A stretch of 30,642 bases of DNA from Massilia sp. (GCA_003520365.1 DOUW01000263.1:1-30642), one strand, 5' to 3'. Counted from the first letter of the stretch, positions 14,949-26,033 are shown. Notes: generated by a model not told the origin, from the sequence alone. Numbers and translations: made by a program.

Positions 14949-17900
14949 TCAGCCGGGTGTCGCCCAGGTGGACGTGGTCGTCGGCGCCGCCTCCGCCAGC
15001 GCCCTGCCTAACGCGCTCATGTCGGCGGGTTTCACGAAGTAGTGCTGGAAGCCGGCCGCCTTGGCGAGCACCTTGTCGTGTGCCTGCCCATAGCCTGTCA
15101 GGGCGATATACAGTGCGTCCCTGGTTCCGGGAATCCCGTGCAGCCGCCGCGACAGCTCGTAGCCATCCATGTCGGGCAGGCCGATATCCAGGATCAGGGC
15201 GTCCGGACGCAGGGTGTGCGCTTCCTCGAGGGCGCTTCGTGCGTTCTCGCGGATCGTCACGTCATGGCCTTGTGCCTGGAGCAGCGCTCCCAGCGATTCC
15301 GCCGCATCGGCATTGTCGTCGACGACCAGGATGTTCAATGGCCGCAGCGCACGCTCTTGCGCCGTGGCCGGGGCGAGGCCGTCGGCGTCCCCCCGTTCCC
15401 TGCTCAACATCGGAAGCGACAGCGTGAAGGTACTCCCCTTGCCGGGGCCCTCGCTTTTGGCGGTGACATTGCCGCCATGGAGCGTCACGATGCTCCTGAC
15501 AAGCGCCAGGCCGAGCCCGAGGCCGCCCTGGGACCGGTCCGGCGTGCGTTCCGCCTGCGTGAACAAATCGAATACATGCGGTACGAGCTGCGCATCCATG
15601 CCGATGCCGTCGTCGGCAACGCTGATGCAGACGCAGGGCGCTTGCACTTCCATGCAGAGCAGCAGATGACCGCCCATCGGCGTGTATTTCGCCGCATTGT
15701 TCAACAGGTTCGTCAACACCTGGATCAGGCGCGTGCGGTCGCCCAGCACGAGGACATCGTCCGGCGCGAGGCGCACGGTGAACGCATGCTGTCGCGAGTC
15801 GATCAGCGGCGTCGACTGCTCGATCGCGCTATGGATGACCTCCTTGACGCCGAGCGCCGACTTTTCGATGGACACCAGGTCGCGCGTCACGCGCGACACG
15901 TCCAGCAAGTCGTCGACCAGGTCGGTCATGTGCCTGACCTGCCGCGAGATAATCGCGCTATATTTCTTGATCGTGTTCTTGTCGGGGCTGGCGACCGCCA
16001 GCAGGTTGGCCGCCGTACTGATCGGCGCCAGCGGATTGCGCAGTTCATGCGCGAGCATGGCGAGAAATTCGTCCTTGCGCCGATTCGCCGCTTCCAGGTC
16101 CTCTTCCGCTTCGCGCTGGATGGTGATGTCGGTGTTCGTGCCGAACCAGCGGATGATTTGCCCGTGCTGGTCGCGGATCGGTACCGCCCGCGACAGGAAC
16201 CAGCGGTATTCGCCATTGGCGCTGCGCAACGGGAACAGGTCTTCCCACGCGACCTGTTGCTCGACGATCTGGCTGCGGTACTTGGCCTTGGCCGCTTCCA
16301 CGAAGTCGGGATGGTGCACCTGTTCCCAGCCCCATCCGCGCATCTCTTCCAGTGTCGTGCCGGTGTACTCGAACCAGCGGTTGTTGTACCAGAAAATGGC
16401 GCCGTCGCTGTCGGCCATCCAGGCCAGCTGCGGGATGTTTTCCGCCAGGGTGCGAAACTGCACTTCGCTTTCCTTGAGCGCCGACTGGGCCTTCCTGATC
16501 TCGCTGATGTCGAGGATATAGGAGACGCCTTCCTCCCTGTTGCCCCGGTAGTTGGCGGCGCCCACATACACTGGCAGGCGGCTGCCGTCCTTCCTGAGGT
16601 ATTCCTTCTCGAACGCTTCCACGCTGCCCGTCGACTGCAGGATCTCCAGGCTCTTCCTGTCCACGTCTTCCCACTCGGGCGGCGTCAGGTCGCGCCAGGA
16701 CAGGCCGTTGCGTTCGAAGTCCTCGCGCGAATAACCGAGCATTCGCAGGAACGCGTCATTCGCCTTGACGATGCTGCCGTCGTAACGATACTGCATTACC
16801 CCGATGACGTTCGAATCGGTAATGGTCTTGAACTGGAACTCGGTGCGTTGCCGTGCTTCTTCCGCCAGTTTCTGTTGCGTGATGTCGAGGGCGACGCCCG
16901 GCATCCACGCAGGCTGTCCATCGGCGCCGACATCGATCTTGCCGCGTGCATGGATGTAGCGGATGCCGCCGTCCCGGAGACACAGGCGGAACTGGTATTG
17001 GTAGGGCTTGCGCGTGCCGAGCGACTCTGCAACATGCGCCTGGACCCCCGCGAGATCGTCGGGATGGATGGGAGCGAGATAGGCCTCCAGCGGACCGCCC
17101 CTGGCGTCCTGCTCGGAGATCTCGAACAGCTTCGCGAAGTTGCAATCGGCAAAGACGCGGTCGGCCTGGATGTCCCAGGTCCAGGTGCCGATTTCCGCGG
17201 CGCTCAAGGTGCCTTCGAGCCGCAGTTGCGCGTCCTGCAGTTGTGCGCGCAGGACTTTCTGGGCATGGATATCGGTGCAGGTGCCGATCCAGCGTTCGAT
17301 CAGGCCAGCCCGGTTCCGGACCGGCAGGGCGCGCGCCAGCACCCAGTGATACTCGCCCGAGCGATGCCGCAAGCGGTACTCGATGTCGTAGGGCTCGCCG
17401 GTGGCAAGGCTGTGTTCCCAGGCTTGCGTGGTGCGCGGCAGGTCGTCGGGATGCAATATGGATCCCCAATTCTGGCCGATGGTGGCCCCGACCGGCATGC
17501 CGGAAAATTCATAATGTTGCCGGTTGTAGTAATCGTGATAACCGTCCGGCAGGGCTGACCAGACCATCTGCGGCATGGCATCGGCGATCAGGCGGAAGCG
17601 GGCTTCGCTTTCCTCGACTGCCTGCTGCTTCAACACATGTTCCGTGACGTCTTCGACGCTATGGATGATGTAGGCGACTTCGCCCGTCGGACCGAATATG
17701 GGGCTGTTGAGCGGCTTCCAGTACCGGACCTCGAATTCCCCCTCGGCCGAATCCGGTATGGGAATATCGTATTTTTGCAAGGGCATGGCGTCGGCGCACC
17801 GGTTCTGCAGTACCCGCATCAGCGACGCACGCAGGTTGCGGGTGCCGGTCGCCGTGGGATCGGCGGGATTGTCCGGAAAGACGTCGAAAAGGTGTCGTCC

Positions 17901-18062
17901 CAGGATCTGTTCCCGCGTCGTCAGCGTTGCGCGCAGGCGTGCCTCGTTGGCGGCGACCATGATGAAGTCGGGCGTCAGGACCAGGTAGGGAACCGGTGTT
18001 GCATCGAACAACAGCCGAAAATCCGGCTCGGCCCCATCAAGCAAGTCAGCACCTGTGGCCAT
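14949..18062 (-). CDS. Hybrid sensor histidine kinase with five PAS domains and a receiver
   Basis: A 1037-aa soluble sensor. Five PAS/PAC units come in order: about 10-140 (DFRLLFDATPVPYLVLTPDF), 145-270 (RFRLIADAMPQMVWS), 270-395 (LRLEGTLSAAEIGTWTWDI), 400-520 (FQFKTITDSNVIGVMQYRYD) and 525-650 (VQFRTLAENIPQLAWMADSD), linked by short helices. The kinase core follows: H672 in LAHELRNP is the phosphorylated histidine, with N box LTNLLNNAAKY, G1 box DDGIGM and G2 box GGLGLGLAL. A receiver domain follows, with D959 in LILDIGLPDMDG and K in VKPAD. There is no membrane segment or signal peptide, so it senses a cytosolic cue, perhaps redox or light if a PAS binds cofactor. The start at 18062 (MATGADLLDG) has GAAGGAC eight bases upstream. 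No partner regulator gene is adjacent. Confidence 0.92.
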   Translation of the reverse strand: MATGADLLDGAEPDFRLLFDATPVPYLVLTPDFIMVAANEARLRATLTTREQILGRHLFDVFPDNPADPTATGTRNLRASLMRVLQNRCADAMPLQKYDIPIPDSAEGEFEVRYWKPLNSPIFGPTGEVAYIIHSVEDVTEHVLKQQAVEESEARFRLIADAMPQMVWSALPDGYHDYYNRQHYEFSGMPVGATIGQNWGSILHPDDLPRTTQAWEHSLATGEPYDIEYRLRHRSGEYHWVLARALPVRNRAGLIERWIGTCTDIHAQKVLRAQLQDAQLRLEGTLSAAEIGTWTWDIQADRVFADCNFAKLFEISEQDARGGPLEAYLAPIHPDDLAGVQAHVAESLGTRKPYQYQFRLCLRDGGIRYIHARGKIDVGADGQPAWMPGVALDITQQKLAEEARQRTEFQFKTITDSNVIGVMQYRYDGSIVKANDAFLRMLGYSREDFERNGLSWRDLTPPEWEDVDRKSLEILQSTGSVEAFEKEYLRKDGSRLPVYVGAANYRGNREEGVSYILDISEIRKAQSALKESEVQFRTLAENIPQLAWMADSDGAIFWYNNRWFEYTGTTLEEMRGWGWEQVHHPDFVEAAKAKYRSQIVEQQVAWEDLFPLRSANGEYRWFLSRAVPIRDQHGQIIRWFGTNTDITIQREAEEDLEAANRRKDEFLAMLAHELRNPLAPISTAANLLAVASPDKNTIKKYSAIISRQVRHMTDLVDDLLDVSRVTRDLVSIEKSALGVKEVIHSAIEQSTPLIDSRQHAFTVRLAPDDVLVLGDRTRLIQVLTNLLNNAAKYTPMGGHLLLCMEVQAPCVCISVADDGIGMDAQLVPHVFDLFTQAERTPDRSQGGLGLGLALVRSIVTLHGGNVTAKSEGPGKGSTFTLSLPMLSRERGDADGLAPATAQERALRPLNILVVDDNADAAESLGALLQAQGHDVTIRENARSALEEAHTLRPDALILDIGLPDMDGYELSRRLHGIPGTRDALYIALTGYGQAHDKVLAKAAGFQHYFVKPADMSALGRALAEAAPTTTSTWATPG

Positions 18063-18310
18063 ATTGCAAGTCCTTCGATCGCATCGCACGTGCCCCCGTT
18101 CGATCTCGTCTTGAAGTGGAACAATGATAAGTGGATTTGCAAATGGCGTCGCGCCCGATTGTGTGGAAGCAGGGGCGGCTTGCCGCCAGCCCGGTGGGAA
18201 GCGCTCGATAGGGCGGCCCAGCCAATCAGGCGAGCTCAATAGAAGCGTATGATCGTTCCATGGGCTGTCAGCCTGAAGCCGGTTCGATCTATTGCTTAAG
18301 GAGAACAATC

Positions 18311-18601
18311 ATGCGCGTTTTCATATTGGCGGCAGCAAGTGCACTGTGCCTGATTGGATGTGCGACCCCACAAGACCGGGCACTGGCCCAGCAAGCGCAA
18401 GTGGAACGCATGATGGCCGAATACGGGCCCGCATGCGCGCAGGTGGGTTTTACGCCGGACACCGACCCCTGGCGGGAATGCATCCTCCGGTCGGCCGGGC
18501 AGGACGGCCGTGCACGCGGGGGCGTATCGACCTCCATTTTCGGCGGCCTGGGAAGTGGCGGGCGCAGTGGCATCGGTATCGGCATCGGCATCGGACGCTA
18601 G
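18311..18601 (+). CDS. Small lipoprotein with glycine-isoleucine tail
   Basis: A 96-aa protein. The signal peptide MRVFILAAASALCLIGC carries a lipobox LIGC with C17 as the lipidated residue, so it is anchored in a membrane facing the periplasm. The mature part has a helix (QAQVERMMAEYGPACAQVGF) and two further cysteines in GPACAQ and RECIL, which could form a disulfide. Similar small lipoproteins are common in betaproteobacteria; no function is known. The C-terminus reads GRSGIGIGIGIGR, coded by a run of GGCATC-like hexamers at 18569-18595. AAGGAGA seven bases before the ATG at 18311 fixes the start. It is divergent from the hybrid kinase across about 250 bases. Confidence 0.87.
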   Translation: MRVFILAAASALCLIGCATPQDRALAQQAQVERMMAEYGPACAQVGFTPDTDPWRECILRSAGQDGRARGGVSTSIFGGLGSGGRSGIGIGIGIGR

Positions 18602-18625
18602 CGAACGCGAAAGAGGGAAGAAAGA

Positions 18626-18661
18626 AAAAAGGCCGGAACCTTTGCAGGTTCCGGCCTTTTT
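18626..18661. terminator. Bidirectional rho-independent terminator
   Basis: A perfect 16-bp stem (18626-18641 with 18646-18661), with A-rich and T-rich ends and loop TTGC, lies between the convergent lipoprotein and acnA genes. The plus strand ends in five T residues and the minus strand in six or more, so it serves both transcripts. Confidence 0.93.
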
Positions 18662-18715
18662 GTCGCTCGTTCAGGCTCCCCAGCGGGGGCGCCTGACGGC
18701 GCTTTTGTTACTGCA

Positions 18716-21424
<2,709 letters not shown>

Positions 21425-21516
21425 AAGCTCTCCTTCAGTAGGGGTCTCTTGTTATTGCTTCAGTACGACGTAATCAGCAACGGTAGGGTAACGCGCAGTA
21501 TTGGCGCTTCTGTGTG

Positions 21517-22068
21517 TCAGCTTTTCTTTTCCTCCAGCCCGGCCGTGACGAGCGGCTTGGCCTGGTCGGCGTTCTTGCATTCGTTGGCCAGCTGGCGGTT
21601 CAGCTTCGAGTCGAGCAGGATGCCCTTCGACGGGATGCCGATCCAGACCAGGCCGTAGTTCTTGTTCTCGAAACGCAGCGCGCCGGTGGTGGTGCCCACC
21701 CGCGCCAGGCGGTGCAGGCGCTTCTTCCAGCGCAGCGCGATGTTCGAGTCGTCCTTCTCGTTCGTGTAGATCGTGATCTTGTTGCCCAGCTCGCAGGCGT
21801 AGTCGGTGACCCGGGTGTCGGTGATGTCCGGTTCCGGCTCGTCGATAGGAGAAGTAGCCGCAGCAGCAGCGGCTGCCGCCCCTGCTGCTGCTGCCCCTGC
21901 GGCGGCTTTCTTCGCCTTCGAGGACTTGGTCTTTGCCTTCGACTTGAGGACGTCGGCGGCTTTCGGGTGGTTCTTTTCGGGGGCTGCCGATGCCGGCGCG
22001 GCGCACAGGCCGAAAGCCGCGAGCACGAAGGTGCCGGCGGCGAGGAGGTGTTTGAGTGGGGTGGCCAT
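21517..22068 (-). CDS. Periplasmic protein with Lys/Ala linker and MliC-like C-terminal domain
   Basis: A 183-aa protein. Residues 1-28 are a signal peptide ending in PASA. A Lys-rich stretch and then a nearly pure alanine run (about 55-71) form a linker. Residues about 88-166 make a small beta domain (YACELGNKITIYTN, IALRWKKRLHRLARV, GALRFENKNYGLVWIG, KGILLD). C92 and C164 are placed as in MliC-type lysozyme inhibitors (disulfide across the domain), but the match is loose and the function is not established. The ATG at 22068 shares its A with the TGA of the aldolase-like gene upstream, so translation is coupled. A lysozyme-inhibitor-like protein inside a TCA-gene group is unexpected. Confidence 0.8.
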   Translation of the reverse strand: MATPLKHLLAAGTFVLAAFGLCAAPASAAPEKNHPKAADVLKSKAKTKSSKAKKAAAGAAAAGAAAAAAAATSPIDEPEPDITDTRVTDYACELGNKITIYTNEKDDSNIALRWKKRLHRLARVGTTTGALRFENKNYGLVWIGIPSKGILLDSKLNRQLANECKNADQAKPLVTAGLEEKKS

Positions 22069-23156
22069 CAGTTGGATTCCGTTTGGTTGACGATTGCCGC
22101 CGCGGATTCGGGCAGCGCCAGGCCGGCCAGCTTCGCGCGCTGCAAAACGGTCCAATAATATCGGTAGCTGGCGCGGTCATGCAAGCGCCCATGCTGAGCG
22201 ATCGGTCCCCAGTTCACGGCCATCGCTTCCTGCAGGATGTTGGTGGCTTCGTTCACCTCCGACAGCCGCGGCGTGAACGCCTTCAGGATCGGCTTGATCT
22301 GGTCCGGATGGATGCTCCACATGCGCGTGAAACCGAATTCGGCGCCAGCGCGTTGTGCGTCGTTTGCCACAACCGCGCTGTCCTTGATCTCGGTCGTCAC
22401 ATTATGCGAGGCGACCTTGCCGTGCGCATGACATGCCGCAACCATTTCCAGCTTGGCGCGGACAACTAATGGATGCGAAAACTGTCCCGGGGTGCGCATC
22501 GCGCTCGCCGGCACCGCGCCGTAGTGGGCGGAGACGAAATCCATGATGCCGAAGGACAGGCATTCGACCTGGGGCAGGGCGGCGATATCGTAGGCTTCGC
22601 GCAACGCGCCATGGGTTTCGATCAGCACGTGCACCGGCAGCGCCGCGCGCCCGGCCGGCACCGCGACGCGGTTAATGATCTCGAGGGCGCGCCGCACGTC
22701 GGCCACGCCGTTCGGCTTGGGCAGGACCACGTAGGCCAGGCGGTTCGCGGCGGCGCCGACGATGGTGGCGACGTCCTGTTCGAAGAAGGGGCTGTCGATG
22801 TCGTGCAGGCGCACGCCGATGCGGTTGTGGCGGTTGTCCTCGCTGTTCACCAGATCGGCGACGAGCTGGGCGTGCGCGGCCTCGTTGCCGGCGGCGGCGC
22901 CGTCCTCGCAATCGAAGGTGATGTCGAACAGGGGACCAAGCTCTTGTTGCAGGGTCATCGACTTGCGCATCAGCTTCTCGGAGCCGCAATAGTGGTCGCA
23001 GGCGGGAAGCAGGAGCGGCTGGCGTTTGCCCTGGAATAAAACCTCGGAAGGATGCATGTATATATCGGTAGAGACGCTGGCGGGAAATGAAGAAGCCGCC
23101 GCGCCCTGTTCAGGGGCACGGCGGCTGCGGCGCACGGTCGGCTTGGCCGGTTCCAT
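22068..23156 (-). CDS. HpcH/HpaI aldolase / citrate lyase beta-like protein
   Basis: A 362-aa protein of the CitE/malyl-CoA lyase superfamily. It has FDCEDG at 81-86 (metal site), LPKPNG at 145-150, LIETHGAL at about 178-185 and FGIMDF near 202. These enzymes make or break C-C bonds in CoA esters of hydroxy acids. The exact substrate is unknown; a link to malate or citrate metabolism is suggested by its place right after mdh. The start at 23156 is the first ATG after the mdh stop (gap of 16 bases), with no clear ribosome site. The long N-terminal leader (PTVRRSRRAPEQGAAASS) before SVSTDIYMHPSEVLF is Arg/Ala-rich, so a later start cannot be ruled out. Confidence 0.85.
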   Translation of the reverse strand: MEPAKPTVRRSRRAPEQGAAASSFPASVSTDIYMHPSEVLFQGKRQPLLLPACDHYCGSEKLMRKSMTLQQELGPLFDITFDCEDGAAAGNEAAHAQLVADLVNSEDNRHNRIGVRLHDIDSPFFEQDVATIVGAAANRLAYVVLPKPNGVADVRRALEIINRVAVPAGRAALPVHVLIETHGALREAYDIAALPQVECLSFGIMDFVSAHYGAVPASAMRTPGQFSHPLVVRAKLEMVAACHAHGKVASHNVTTEIKDSAVVANDAQRAGAEFGFTRMWSIHPDQIKPILKAFTPRLSEVNEATNILQEAMAVNWGPIAQHGRLHDRASYRYYWTVLQRAKLAGLALPESAAAIVNQTESN

Positions 23157-23172
23157 GGACGCCGCGTCGTAG

Positions 23173-24162
23173 TTAGGCCAGCAGGTGTGCCACGCCTTCA
23201 CGCTCTTCAGTCAGTTCCTTCAGCGTGAGGTTGATGCGCTCTTGCGAGAACTCGTCGATCTCCAGGCCCTGGACGATCTTGTACTCGCCGTTTTCGGTGG
23301 TGACCGGGAAGCCGAACATCACGCCTTCCGGGATGCCGTACGAACCGTCCGACGGGATGCCCATGGTGGTCCACTTGCCGTTGGTGCCCAGCACCCAGTC
23401 GCGCACGTGGTCGATCGCTGCGTTGGCGGCCGAAGCTGCCGACGAGGCGCCGCGCGCGTCGATGATGGCGGCGCCGCGCTTGCCGACGGTCGGCAGGAAG
23501 GTGTCGCGGTTCCAGGCGTCGTCGTTGATCATGTCCTTGACCGACTGGCCGTCGACGGTGGCGAAGCGGTAGTCGGCGTACATGGTCGGCGAGTGGTTGC
23601 CCCAGACGACCATCTTCTCGATCGCGCCGACCGGCTTGCCGGCCTTGGCGGCCACTTGCGACAGGGCGCGGTTGTGGTCCAGGCGCAGCATCGCGGTGAA
23701 GTTCTTGGCCGGCAGGTTCGGGGCCGACTTCATGGCGATGTAGGCGTTGGTGTTGGCCGGGTTGCCGACGACCAGCACTTTCACGTTGCGCGAAGCGACG
23801 GCGTCCAGCGCCTTGCCCTGCACGGTGAAGATCTGTGCGTTCGCTTCCAGCAGGTCCTTGCGCTCCATGCCGGGGCCGCGCGGACGGGCGCCGACCAGCA
23901 GGGCGACGTCGGCATCCTTGAAGGCGGTCATCGGGTCGCTATGGGCGGTCATGCCGGCCAGCAGCGGGAATGCGCAGTCGTCGATTTCCATCATGACGCC
24001 CTTGAGCGCCTTCTGTGCCTTCTCGTTGTCGATCTCGAGCAGCTGCAGGATGACCGGCTGGTCCTTGCCCAGCATGTCGCCGTTGGCAATGCGGAACAGC
24101 AGGGAATAGCCGATCTGGCCGGCTGCGCCGGTGACGGCAACGCGCATTGGGGTTTTAGCCAT
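23173..24162 (-). CDS. mdh: NAD-dependent malate dehydrogenase
   Basis: A 329-aa cytosolic enzyme oxidising malate to oxaloacetate in the TCA cycle. The NAD site is TGAAGQIG at 11-18. The mobile loop [14 protein letters not shown] (about 92-105) carries R93, R95 and R101 for dicarboxylate binding. GNPANTNA binds the nicotinamide side, R165 lies in LDHNRAL, and H190 in WGNHSP is the catalytic base. The type and length match those of Burkholderiales. GGAG is placed well before the ATG at 24162. It is divergent from the GntR regulator and is probably the first gene of a leftward unit with the aldolase-like and periplasmic genes. Confidence 0.97.
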   Translation of the reverse strand: MAKTPMRVAVTGAAGQIGYSLLFRIANGDMLGKDQPVILQLLEIDNEKAQKALKGVMMEIDDCAFPLLAGMTAHSDPMTAFKDADVALLVGARPRGPGMERKDLLEANAQIFTVQGKALDAVASRNVKVLVVGNPANTNAYIAMKSAPNLPAKNFTAMLRLDHNRALSQVAAKAGKPVGAIEKMVVWGNHSPTMYADYRFATVDGQSVKDMINDDAWNRDTFLPTVGKRGAAIIDARGASSAASAANAAIDHVRDWVLGTNGKWTTMGIPSDGSYGIPEGVMFGFPVTTENGEYKIVQGLEIDEFSQERINLTLKELTEEREGVAHLLA

Positions 24163-24329
24163 GATGAATCTCCAAAAGTGGGAATGAAAACGGTCGAAGC
24201 CGAGGATACGCCTGTTCGGGAAAACTGCAATGATACCAAAACCGCACCGCGTCCAATTGGGCAGCGGCGGCCGCGCGGCGCTTTTCGCCGGAGCGCGGCC
24301 AGCGGCGTGCTGGCGTCCGATCGACCGCG

Positions 24330-24359
24330 AGTGTAGTCCTCGGTAGTTCTACCTGTCAA
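24330..24359 (-). promoter_or_regulatory. Promoter of mdh
   Basis: On the minus strand a perfect TTGACA (24359-24354) is followed after 18 bases by TACACT (24335-24330), four of six matching TATAAT. It lies about 170 bases before the mdh start. The GntR-type palindrome at 24371-24386 is just upstream of the -35 box. Confidence 0.55.
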
Positions 24360-24381
24360 TTGATATCATATGTCTTATATA
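24353..24381 (+). promoter_or_regulatory. Promoter of the GntR regulator gene
   Basis: CTGTCA (24353-24358) and TATATA (24376-24381) are separated by 17 bases. The -10 box lies inside the palindrome at 24371-24386, an arrangement that suits autorepression. Its -35 overlaps the mdh -35 on the other strand. Confidence 0.45.
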
Positions 24382-24386
24382 AGACA
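24371..24386. promoter_or_regulatory. Perfect 16-bp palindrome, candidate GntR/HutC operator
   Basis: TGTCTTATATAAGACA is fully self-complementary, and the symmetry extends to 24 bases (24367-24390) with one mismatched pair. The GT..TATA..AC pattern is typical of HutC-subfamily operators. It lies between the divergent mdh and GntR genes and overlaps the latter's -10 box. Confidence 0.7.
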
Positions 24387-24445
24387 CATGTCATTGCCAT
24401 GCATACACTGGACGGGGCAGTGCTTTTGTGGTGAAATCGCGGTCT

Positions 24446-25213
24446 ATGAATCCTGTCTCGTCCAACCCGCCCAGCGACGGCACAAGCGGCAACGGCTCGC
24501 CTTCGTTCCGCCCGCTGTACCAGCAAATCAAGGCGCTGATCACCCAGAGCCTGCAAGCGGGCGAGTGGAAGCCCGGCGAACTGATGCCCAGCGAAGTCGA
24601 ACTGGCAGCCCGCTTCAAGGTCAGCCAGGGCACGGTGCGCAAGGCGATCGATGAGCTCGCGGCCGAAAACCTGGTCGTGCGCCGGCAAGGGAAGGGCACC
24701 TTCGTTGCCACCCACCACGAAGAGCGCGCCCACTTCCGTTTCCTCAAACTGATGCCCGACGAGGGCGTTCCCCACCATCCCGACAACCGCATCGTCGAGG
24801 TCAAGCGCATCCGTGCGCCGGCCGAGGTCGCCCGTTTGCTCGAGCTGAAGTCGGGCGACGCCGTGGTCTACATCAAGCGCGTCCAGTCCTTCGACGGCGC
24901 GCCGACGATCCTGGAAGAGCTGTGGCTGCCGGGCCAGCTGTTCAAGGGGCTGACCGCGGAACGCCTGGTCGAGTACAAGGGTCCCATGTATGGATTGTTC
25001 GAATCCGAATTCGGCACGCGCATGATCCGCGCGACCGAGAAGATTCGCGCGGTCGGCGCCGACAGCGCGGCCGCGGAGTATTTGCAGGTGGCCGAAGGCA
25101 CCCCGCTGCTGTGCGCGGACCGGGTCTCGTTCACCTATGGCGACAAGGCAGTGGAATTGCGGCGCGGATTGTATCTGACCGCGAAGCATCATTACCAGAA
25201 CGAGTTGTCGTAA
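24446..25213 (+). CDS. GntR-family transcriptional regulator, HutC/UTRA type
   Basis: A 255-aa regulator. Residues about 22-90 form the winged helix-turn-helix (SFRPLYQQIKALITQSL, PSEVELAARFKVSQGTVRKA, LVVRRQGKGTFVA). The C-terminal part (about 110-250) is a UTRA ligand-binding domain (DAVVYIKRVQSFDGAPTILE, GPMYGLFESEFG, ADRVSFTYGDKAVELRRGLY). Such domains bind small metabolites. The gene lies between the two arms of the TCA cluster, so control of mdh and/or sdh by a TCA-linked metabolite is a reasonable inference. The start at 24446 gives MNPVSSNPP; a GTG at 24428 in frame is possible and neither has a strong ribosome site. A palindrome upstream is its likely operator. Confidence 0.92.
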   Translation: MNPVSSNPPSDGTSGNGSPSFRPLYQQIKALITQSLQAGEWKPGELMPSEVELAARFKVSQGTVRKAIDELAAENLVVRRQGKGTFVATHHEERAHFRFLKLMPDEGVPHHPDNRIVEVKRIRAPAEVARLLELKSGDAVVYIKRVQSFDGAPTILEELWLPGQLFKGLTAERLVEYKGPMYGLFESEFGTRMIRATEKIRAVGADSAAAEYLQVAEGTPLLCADRVSFTYGDKAVELRRGLYLTAKHHYQNELS

Positions 25214-25236
25214 GGCGGGATGCGGTTGGCGGGTTT

Positions 25237-25261
25237 CGTAGGGTGGACACCTGTGTCCACG
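25237..25261 (+). repeat. REP-like palindromic repeat, copy 1
   Basis: Begins CGTAGGGTGG and ends in CCACG; the inner stem is GTGGACAC with GTGTCCAC. It is the first of five related copies flanking the sdh genes and is inverted relative to copy 2. Confidence 0.8.
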
Positions 25262-25354
25262 CTGTGCGGCATGTGAATGTCGAAACGGAGAACGTCAGAG
25301 TTGCAGCGGGTGTAGATGTTTTGAGTGGCGCTCGGGTGCGCGACCGTACGACCG

Positions 25355-25379
25355 CGTGGGCACAGGTGCCCACCCTACG
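25355..25379 (-). repeat. REP-like palindromic repeat, copy 2 (inverted)
   Basis: On the minus strand it begins CGTAGGGTGG; the inner stem is GTGGGCAC with GTGCCCAC. Compared with copy 1 a base pair in the stem has changed on both sides. Copies 1 and 2 face each other across about 93 bases and could fold into one long hairpin after the regulator gene. Confidence 0.8.
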
Positions 25380-25600
25380 AAGGCAAGACGTCGCGTAGAC
25401 GCCGCCTTAAGCAGGAATTTGCCAGGGCCAGGTCGGTCCCGGCAGCAATCGCTTCATGCGATTAAAATATGTTGGTTTGGAGAAAGCGCCGAACAAAACC
25501 CTGTTCCTCGCGCTGCATCCTGATAATCGGGCTTCGGTTATTGGTGCGGATCAAAAAATCGGCGAAAATTAAGGGTTATTTAAATTTTGTCAGTTAAGGA
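25380..25600 (+). other. Gene-free leader of the sdh operon
   Basis: No gene is seen. From about 25455 the sequence becomes AT-rich, reaching GGTTATTTAAATTTTG just before the strong ribosome site of sdhC. It must hold the sdh promoter, but I found no convincing -35/-10 pair; TTGGTG then GAAAAT with a 17-base gap near 25538-25566 is the best and weak. No second copy of the GntR palindrome was seen here. Confidence 0.5.
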
Positions 25601-25608
25601 GGTGTTGT

Positions 25609-26031
25609 ATGTCCGAAGCCATAACAAAGCAGCAAAAGAGGGGGCAGCCGATTCGTAATGTCAACATTACCGACATCACGATGAACTATCGCCAGCCGCC
25701 CTCGGCGATTGTGTCGATCCTGCACCGCATCAGCGGGTTCGCCATGTTCCTGATGCTGCCTTTCCTGCTCTACCTGCTGCAGGAAAGCCTGCGCTCGGAG
25801 ATTTCCTTCGCCCACTTCGCCGGTGTGGTCGACAACGTCTTCGTCAAGATCATCCTGCTCGGCCTGTCCTGGGCCTACCTGCACCACTTCACCGCCGGCA
25901 TCCGCCACCTGTTCATGGACAACCACATGGCCCTGGACAAGGACGCGGCGCAGAAGACCGCACGCTGGGTGCTGGTCATCAGCCTGGCGCTGACCCTGAT
26001 CGTCGGCCTGAAACTGTTTGGAGTATTCTAA
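25609..26031 (+). CDS. sdhC: Succinate dehydrogenase, cytochrome b556 subunit
   Basis: A 140-aa membrane subunit of complex II with three transmembrane helices (about 38-60, 75-97, 117-137). SILHRISG at 36-43 holds the Ser and Arg of the quinone site. H93 in HHFTAGIRHL aligns with the haem b ligand. Together with SdhD it anchors SdhAB to the inner membrane and passes electrons to ubiquinone. The N-terminal 30 residues are polar and longer than in E. coli. AAGGAGG six bases before the ATG is the best ribosome site in the region. First gene of sdhCDAB. Confidence 0.96.
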   Translation: MSEAITKQQKRGQPIRNVNITDITMNYRQPPSAIVSILHRISGFAMFLMLPFLLYLLQESLRSEISFAHFAGVVDNVFVKIILLGLSWAYLHHFTAGIRHLFMDNHMALDKDAAQKTARWVLVISLALTLIVGLKLFGVF

Positions 26032-26033
26032 TC

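Noticed and set aside
14934..14951. Hairpin AGCGC-TTTT-GCGCT at the end of the hybrid kinase gene as a terminator
   Set aside because: The stem is short and no T tract follows on the minus strand.
15042..17558. An 838-codon open frame on the plus strand opposite the hybrid kinase
   Set aside because: Antisense shadow; the kinase on the minus strand has every expected motif.
21841..21905. GCA/GCT/GCC-rich tract as a microsatellite or regulatory repeat
   Set aside because: It encodes the alanine linker of the periplasmic protein with mixed alanine codons and is not a strict tandem repeat.
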